Assembly (NCBI RefSeq): GCF_000732905.1
Contig: NZ_CP007588.1
Location: forward strand, 310,001-374,000
Source of the DNA: Weissella tructae
GTDB lineage: Bacteria; Bacillota; Bacilli; Lactobacillales; Lactobacillaceae
Direction of reading: 5' to 3'
Length of the DNA stretch: 64,000 nt
This document shows positions 58,959 through 64,000 of the stretch, in pieces. The notes beneath the pieces are model-generated. The model was not told where the DNA came from and searched no databases. It saw nothing but the letters and a program-made list of their open reading frames with translations. The position numbers and the translations under genes were made by a program. Numbering within the stretch: position 1 is the first letter of the stretch; every line of letters begins with the position of its first letter.

Positions 58959-61379
58959 ATGCAAGCTCAAGTTGTAGTTGATGTACCGACCATGCAGACT
59001 AATCAACCTTATACTTATCAGATTCCAACCCATTTAGAAGAAATGGTGGAAGCGGGTATGCGTGTGATTGTGCCTTTTGGAAAAGGGAATCGTCGTGTAC
59101 AAGGATTTGTCGTCGAAACAAGTCTAAGTGAAACGGACACAACAAATAAGATAAAAGAAATCGATGAAGTACTTGATTTGGCTCCAGTGTTAAATCAAGA
59201 GATGTTAGAACTTGGTGCGTGGATTGCACAGGAAACATTTGCATTTCAAATTAATGTGTTTCAAGCCATGCTGCCCAATGTGATGCGTGCAAAATATTCA
59301 AAAACGCTGCAATTGATTGATGGCGTTGATTTACATGATTATCCAGAAATAGCAGATTTGTTTGTGGATCGTTATGAAATTCCGTTTAATGCGGAAGAAG
59401 TTGATCCAGCTTGGTGGCCACAATTACAACGTCTACAAAAAAAGCAAATGATTCAATTTGGTTATTATGTGGATGATCGTGCGCAAGCCAAAATGGTAAC
59501 GGCACTACGTCCAACGAAAGATGCGGCATTTTATGAAAACGAATTAACGCAGTTACGTAAAAATGCGGTGAAACAAGCGCGATTGTTACGCTATCTGGCT
59601 CAAGCAGAGTCTGTCTACCAACCACAACGAGAAATCGTGGCGGCATTAGAATTGGATTATGCGAGCTTGCAAAAAGCAGAAGATAATGGCTGGATTGAAC
59701 GTACTGAAATCGAGCAATATCGTTTACCAAAGTTAACGAGTGCGATTGAACGAACTGAACCATTAGTATTAAATTCTGAGCAAGAAATTGCGTATGCAGC
59801 AATTACGGATAGCTTAGTCAATGAGCCCAAAACTTTCTTATTAGAAGGTGTCACCGGTTCAGGAAAAACGGAAGTCTATCTGCAAAGTATTGCGCAGACC
59901 TTAGCACAAGGTAAGACCGCCTTGATGTTAGTACCTGAAATTACGCTAACACCACAAATGGTGCGTCGTGTGAAAGGCCGTTTTGGTGACGCAGTTGCGG
60001 TGATGCATAGTGGACTCTCAGATGGTGAGCGATTTGACGAATGGCGTCGCATTGAACGTCAAGAAGTTAACGTCGTGGTTGGGGCGCGTTCAGCTGTATT
60101 TGCTCCTTTGGCAAATATTGGGCTAATCATCATGGATGAAGAGCACGAAGCAACTTATAAACAAGATGAAAATCCCCGCTATCATGCTCGGGATGTTGCC
60201 TTGTGGCGAGCCAAATATCATGGTGCTGTCAGCGTCTTAGGTTCAGCAACGCCTTCGTTGGAAAGTCGCGCACGTGCACAAAAAGGTGTCTATGGTTTGT
60301 TGACGATGACAAAACGTGCCCTGAATAATCCATTGCCGGAAACAACGATTGTGGATATGCGTGAAGCAGTCAAAGTAACTGGGGATGATTTGTTTTCACC
60401 GGAATTAATGACGGCAATACAGACACGCTTAGACCGTAAGGAACAAAGTGTCTTGATGTTGAATCGTCGTGGGTTTGCGAATTTTGTGACCTGTCGTGAT
60501 TGTGGTGAGACACCAACCTGTGTGAACTGTGATTTGGCATTGACGATGCATGCACATCAAGGACAACTTGTTTGTCACTATTGTGGATATAGCCAGGCCA
60601 TTCCAACAGCTTGCCCAGCTTGTGGCTCAAACCGTATTCGTCCGTTTGGAACTGGGACGGAGAAAGTGGAACAAGAATTACAGGCTCGTTTCCCTGAAGC
60701 GCGTATTTTACGTATGGACGCTGATACAACCCGTCGTAAAGGGGCGAGTGACGCCTTATTAGAAACCTTTGGTGCTGGTAAGGCAGATATCTTATTGGGA
60801 ACGCAAATGATTGCGAAAGGATTAGATTTTCCAAATGTCACATTAGTCGGTGTTTTAAACGCCGATACAACATTGGGATTACCTGATTTTCGAGCGGCTG
60901 AGCGTACATTCCAATTGTTAACTCAGGTATCGGGTCGTGCCGGTCGTGCGGATAAATTAGGTGAAGTCGTGATTCAAACCTTTAATCCAGATCATTATGC
61001 GATTCAATTCGCACAGGCACATGACTATGAAGGTTTTTATGGTCAAGAAATGAGTTTACGTCGTGAATGGCGATATGCACCGTATTTCTATACGATACAG
61101 ATTAAGATTGGTCATCAAGATGAAGCACATGCGGCTAAAGTGGCGTATCAATTAGCTGAATGGCTAAAGCCACAGATGGGTTCTCAAACAATTATGCTTG
61201 GCCCATCAACAGGAGCCGTCGCACGGTTAAAAAATAAATATTATTATCGTTTGGTTTTGAAGTATCGTAATGGTACCGAACTATTTAATGCATTGACTGA
61301 ATTAATGCAAAAAGGCCAAGTATTACAAAGAGAAAAAGTCACCTTAGTGATTGACCGTGAACCGGTTAGTTTCATCTAA
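58959..61379 (+). CDS. priA: Primosomal replication restart helicase PriA
   Basis: The 806-residue helicase has an N-terminal 3'-DNA-binding domain, Walker A GVTGSGKTE near 297, the DEEH box, and two zinc clusters with eight Cys in CRDCGETPTCVNCDLAL and CHYCGYS...CPACGS (about 511-557), all intact. The C-terminal helicase motifs include GTQMIAKGLDFP. It reloads the replisome at stalled forks. GGAGG precedes its ATG. Its stop codon overlaps a tandem duplication leading into fmt. Confidence 0.96.
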   Translation: MQAQVVVDVPTMQTNQPYTYQIPTHLEEMVEAGMRVIVPFGKGNRRVQGFVVETSLSETDTTNKIKEIDEVLDLAPVLNQEMLELGAWIAQETFAFQINVFQAMLPNVMRAKYSKTLQLIDGVDLHDYPEIADLFVDRYEIPFNAEEVDPAWWPQLQRLQKKQMIQFGYYVDDRAQAKMVTALRPTKDAAFYENELTQLRKNAVKQARLLRYLAQAESVYQPQREIVAALELDYASLQKAEDNGWIERTEIEQYRLPKLTSAIERTEPLVLNSEQEIAYAAITDSLVNEPKTFLLEGVTGSGKTEVYLQSIAQTLAQGKTALMLVPEITLTPQMVRRVKGRFGDAVAVMHSGLSDGERFDEWRRIERQEVNVVVGARSAVFAPLANIGLIIMDEEHEATYKQDENPRYHARDVALWRAKYHGAVSVLGSATPSLESRARAQKGVYGLLTMTKRALNNPLPETTIVDMREAVKVTGDDLFSPELMTAIQTRLDRKEQSVLMLNRRGFANFVTCRDCGETPTCVNCDLALTMHAHQGQLVCHYCGYSQAIPTACPACGSNRIRPFGTGTEKVEQELQARFPEARILRMDADTTRRKGASDALLETFGAGKADILLGTQMIAKGLDFPNVTLVGVLNADTTLGLPDFRAAERTFQLLTQVSGRAGRADKLGEVVIQTFNPDHYAIQFAQAHDYEGFYGQEMSLRREWRYAPYFYTIQIKIGHQDEAHAAKVAYQLAEWLKPQMGSQTIMLGPSTGAVARLKNKYYYRLVLKYRNGTELFNALTELMQKGQVLQREKVTLVIDREPVSFI

Positions 61380-61449
61380 GGTGTGTAAAAGGAGTCAGTA
61401 TGACAACAAAGATAAGGTGTGTAAAAGGAGTCAGTATGACAACAAAGAT
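61378..61449 (+). repeat. Perfect 36-bp tandem duplication spanning the fmt start
   Basis: Copy 1 is 61378-61413 and copy 2 is 61414-61449, identical base for base. Each holds the ribosome site AAAAGGAG and the first codons ATGACAACAAAGAT. Because 36 is divisible by 3, both ATGs (61400 and 61436) are in the same open frame. Confidence 0.97.
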
Positions 61450-62398
61450 TATTTTTATGGGTACACCTGATTTTTCAGTGCCAATTTTGAATGCCTTGAT
61501 TGCGGCACCAGAATATGATGTGATCGCAGCCGTAACACAACCTGATCGTCCAGTAGGGCGTAAGAAGGTATTACAACCAACGCCAATTAAGGCAGCTGCA
61601 TTGGCTGGTGACGTGCCAGTGTTCCAACCCGTTAAATTGGGTGGTTCTGACGAATTGGACCAACTAATCGCGATGGAACCAGATTTGATTGTGACAGCTG
61701 CTTATGGCCAATTTTTGCCTACGCGTTTCTTAGAATCAGCCAAGATTGCAGCCATTAATGTGCATGCATCATTGTTACCTAAGTACCGTGGTGGGGCGCC
61801 AATTCATTACGCTGTGATGAATGGTGATGCCAAAACCGGTGTCTCAATCATGTACATGGTCAAGAAGATGGATGCGGGTGATGTTTTGTCACAAGCTGAA
61901 ATTGCAATTCCTGAAAATGCAACAACAGGTGAGATGTTTGCGGATCTAAGTACTTTGGGGCGTGATACATTGTTAGCAACTTTGCCAGGCTTGATTGCTG
62001 GTGAAATTGAAGGGACACCACAAGATGCAGAATTGGTCAGTTTCTCACCAAACATTGCACCAGAAGAAGAAATTCTTGATTTCACAGGGTCAGCTCAATC
62101 AGTACATAACCATGTGCGTGGGTTAAACCCATTCCCAACTGCCCACACAACAATTAATGGTGTGCGCACAAAGATTCAACAAACACATTTGACTGGTGAA
62201 ACAACAGAGTTGCCTGCCGGAGCAATTGTTAAAAAGACGAAAAAAGAATTGTGGTTAGCGGCTGGAGATGGTCAAGTTATCGCAATCGATGAACTACAAC
62301 CAGCAGGTAAGCCTAAGATGGCCGTTGCTGCATACTTAAATGGCCATGCGGCCTTCAACGAAGGAGATATTGTAATTACTCATGACGAACCAAAGTAA
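61436..62398 (+). CDS. fmt: Methionyl-tRNA formyltransferase
   Basis: The second ATG (61436) gives the normal start MTTKIIFMGTPDFS and 320 residues; the duplicated upstream ATG at 61400 would add 12 residues (MTTKIRCVKGVS). Catalytic features are HASLLPKYRGGAPIHYAV and the downstream Asp in KKMDAGDVL. It formylates Met-tRNA for initiation using 10-formyl-THF. It follows priA and overlaps rsmB by 17 bases. Confidence 0.96.
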   Translation: MTTKIIFMGTPDFSVPILNALIAAPEYDVIAAVTQPDRPVGRKKVLQPTPIKAAALAGDVPVFQPVKLGGSDELDQLIAMEPDLIVTAAYGQFLPTRFLESAKIAAINVHASLLPKYRGGAPIHYAVMNGDAKTGVSIMYMVKKMDAGDVLSQAEIAIPENATTGEMFADLSTLGRDTLLATLPGLIAGEIEGTPQDAELVSFSPNIAPEEEILDFTGSAQSVHNHVRGLNPFPTAHTTINGVRTKIQQTHLTGETTELPAGAIVKKTKKELWLAAGDGQVIAIDELQPAGKPKMAVAAYLNGHAAFNEGDIVITHDEPK

Positions 62399-63755
62399 AG
62401 GTAAGATCCCACAATGGGAAAAGAACAATGCACGTGCATTAGCCGTACGCACATTGGAAAAGGTCCAAAATGGTGCCTACTCTAATCTACAATTGAATGC
62501 GATTGTGAAGCAATCAGAACTAGATAGTCGTGACATCGCCTTTATGACAAACATGGTTTATGGGGTGATTCAACATCGTTTGACATTGAATTACTGGTTG
62601 ACGAGTTTTGTTAAGAACCCAGACAAGTTGGATCCATGGGTTCGTGAATTGTTGTTGATTTCAATGTTCCAAATGGTTTACATGGACAAGGTTCCTAAGC
62701 ACGCCATTTTTGACGAAGCAATTGAATTAGCAAAGCGTCGTGGGCACGCTGGAATTCGTAAGTTGGTGACGGGTGTCTTGCATGCCATTGATCGTGAAGG
62801 TTTGTCAGACTTTTCTGAATTAACAAACTTGTCAGAACGTCTGTCAATTCAATACTCAATGCCAGAATGGTTAGTGGAATCTTTCTTGAACGATTACGGA
62901 CAAGAACGTACAGAACAACTGTTGACGAGTGTTAATGAAGCACCTAAGCAATCAGCTCGAGTGAATACAGTTATGAATACAGTTGAAGAAGCCATTGAAA
63001 CTTTGACAGCTGAAGGCTTCACCGTTGAACGTTCTGAAGTGAGCCCAGTTGGTTTGTTGTTGAGCGGCGGTCATGTGGCCAGTTCAGATGCTTTTGCAAA
63101 TGGACTTGTGACATTACAAGACGAATCAGCTATGTTGATGGCGCCAGCGATGACATTGACAGAAAGCATGCAAGTGCTTGATGCTGCAGCTGCACCAGGT
63201 GGAAAGACAACACAAATTGCCACATACCTTGACCCTGCGCAAGGTGGGATGGTCACAGCGTTGGATATCCATGAACATAAGGTCTCATTGATTGAAGATA
63301 ATGCAGCGCGTTTGGCCGTTGCTAAGCAAGTTGATGCACGTTTGCTTGATGCACGTAAGGTTGATGAAGCCTTTGCAGATGCAACTTTCGACCGTATCTT
63401 GGTTGACGCACCATGTTCAGGATTTGGACTATTGCGTCGTAAGCCAGAAATTCGTTACGACAAGTCAATTGCAGATAGTCAAAACTTGCAACGTATTCAA
63501 TTAGCCATTTTGGACGCAGTGGCGGACAAGGTTAAGGTTAACGGGGATATTGTTTACGGTACTTGTACAATTTTGAAGTTGGAAAACACAGACGTTGTGG
63601 ATGCCTTTTTGGCCACACACGATGACTTTGAAGTAGTGCCAACATTCTTGGACAATGACTTAGACGTTCGTACAGCTGATGGTAGCGTACAAATTTTGCC
63701 AGATGATTTTGGTTCAGACGGTTTCTTTATTGCAACACTACGTCGAACAAAGTAA
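62382..63755 (+). CDS. rsmB: 16S rRNA m5C967 methyltransferase
   Basis: The 457-residue protein has an N-terminal NusB-like RNA-binding domain (ARALAVRTLEKVQNGAYSN) and a methyltransferase domain with the SAM loop DAAAAPGGKTTQIA and the catalytic cysteines in VDAPCSGFGLLRR and YGTCT. It methylates C967 in 16S rRNA. Its start overlaps fmt by 17 bases, the usual fmt-rsmB order. Confidence 0.95.
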   Translation: MTNQSKGKIPQWEKNNARALAVRTLEKVQNGAYSNLQLNAIVKQSELDSRDIAFMTNMVYGVIQHRLTLNYWLTSFVKNPDKLDPWVRELLLISMFQMVYMDKVPKHAIFDEAIELAKRRGHAGIRKLVTGVLHAIDREGLSDFSELTNLSERLSIQYSMPEWLVESFLNDYGQERTEQLLTSVNEAPKQSARVNTVMNTVEEAIETLTAEGFTVERSEVSPVGLLLSGGHVASSDAFANGLVTLQDESAMLMAPAMTLTESMQVLDAAAAPGGKTTQIATYLDPAQGGMVTALDIHEHKVSLIEDNAARLAVAKQVDARLLDARKVDEAFADATFDRILVDAPCSGFGLLRRKPEIRYDKSIADSQNLQRIQLAILDAVADKVKVNGDIVYGTCTILKLENTDVVDAFLATHDDFEVVPTFLDNDLDVRTADGSVQILPDDFGSDGFFIATLRRTK

Positions 63756-63794
63756 AACGTTCGATTGCTTAAAGAAACGTAGAAAGGAACAAAT

Positions 63795-64000
63795 ATGAAA
63801 ATTTCATATGCGACAGATATTGGTCGTGTTCGAACGAATAATCAAGACTATGTTGGCGTCTACATGAATCAATTTGGGGCACAATTAGCTATCGTGGCTG
63901 ATGGTGTCGGCGGAAGTCGTGGTGGAGATGTTGCATCAACGATGTTGGTGTCAGAATTAGGTCAACTGTGGCAAGCAACTGAATTTGTGAATGCAAGTGA
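63795..64000 (+). CDS. stp: PP2C-type Ser/Thr phosphatase, 5' part
   Basis: The gene starts at ATG 63795 after GAAAGGA and runs off the right edge. The first 68 residues include TDIGRVRTNNQD with metal-binding residues and VADGVGGSRGGDVAS (the DGxGG motif). PP2C phosphatases in this position (rsmB-stp-pknB) reverse phosphorylation by the adjacent PASTA kinase; the kinase gene should lie just beyond the window. Confidence 0.93.
   Translation, partial: MKISYATDIGRVRTNNQDYVGVYMNQFGAQLAIVADGVGGSRGGDVASTMLVSELGQLWQATEFVNAS

Noticed and set aside
1-64000. CRISPR arrays, insertion sequences, prophage, tRNA or rRNA genes
   Set aside because: No regularly spaced repeats with unique spacers, transposase, integrase, or recognisable tRNA/rRNA sequence was seen on either strand.

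Overview
The window reads as chromosomal core sequence from a low-to-moderate GC Firmicute of the order Lactobacillales. A heterofermentative lactic acid bacterium of the Weissella/Leuconostoc type is the best guess. The reasons are a complete Gram-positive division and cell-wall (dcw) cluster, class Ib ribonucleotide reductase, a comG competence operon, LPXTG and LysM surface proteins, T-box and lysine riboswitch leaders, and a pyruvate kinase gene with no pfkA beside it. The genus call is inference. I see no phage, insertion sequence, CRISPR array, tRNA or rRNA in the window.

Layout. 1-1.6 kb: the 3' end of a glucosaminidase and a broken, strongly diverged PurK-like gene. 1.6-5 kb: small genes and a DUF3397-csp-nudF-mtnN-DUF1831 operon. 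5.2-6.2 kb: a secreted LysM protein. 6.4-10.7 kb: nrdI on the minus strand, then nrdHEF. 10.7-14.4 kb: a Trp-codon leader peptide with a structured leader, a three-gene ABC importer of the TrpXYZ type, and a crcB pair. 14.4-18.9 kb: a VOC protein, a short RadC, mreB, mreC, an inverted alpha-carbonic anhydrase, mreD. 18.9-21.3 kb: a T-box leader and a polar amino-acid ABC importer. 21.4-30.6 kb: fhs, an LPXTG adhesin, a membrane protein, TauE/DUF1634, a lysine riboswitch with lysP, and pyk. 30.7-32.4 kb: prmA-rsmE. 32.6-46.4 kb: an MraZ-type operator followed by mraZ-rsmH-ftsL-pbp2x-mraY-murD-murG-divIB-ftsA-ftsZ-sepF-yggT-ylmH-divIVA. 46.4-49.5 kb: T-box(Ile)-ileS. 49.6-54.2 kb: histidine phosphatase, TPR protein, recD2, yebC. 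54.3-58.9 kb: comGA-GG and a YtxK-like methyltransferase. 58.9-64 kb: priA-fmt-rsmB-stp, cut off at the right end.

How the genes work together. Three amino-acid transport operons are each preceded by a different RNA control element: a Trp leader peptide with alternative helices, a T-box, and a lysine riboswitch. The dcw block supplies lipid II synthesis (mraY, murD, murG), septal transpeptidation (pbp2x) and the Z-ring machinery (ftsA, ftsZ, sepF, divIVA). mreBCD, further upstream, would direct side-wall growth.

Most of the window is ordinary core genome and I do not see a clearly new multi-gene system. The observations most worth following are the Trp-codon leader with mutually exclusive helices, the six GTGG boxes at an exact 10-bp period ahead of mraZ, a likely ATA start for comGD, a perfect 36-bp tandem duplication of the fmt translation start, an IleS whose C-terminal zinc-finger cysteines are all replaced, two substrate-binding proteins without lipoboxes, and the frameshifted PurK-like pseudoenzyme.
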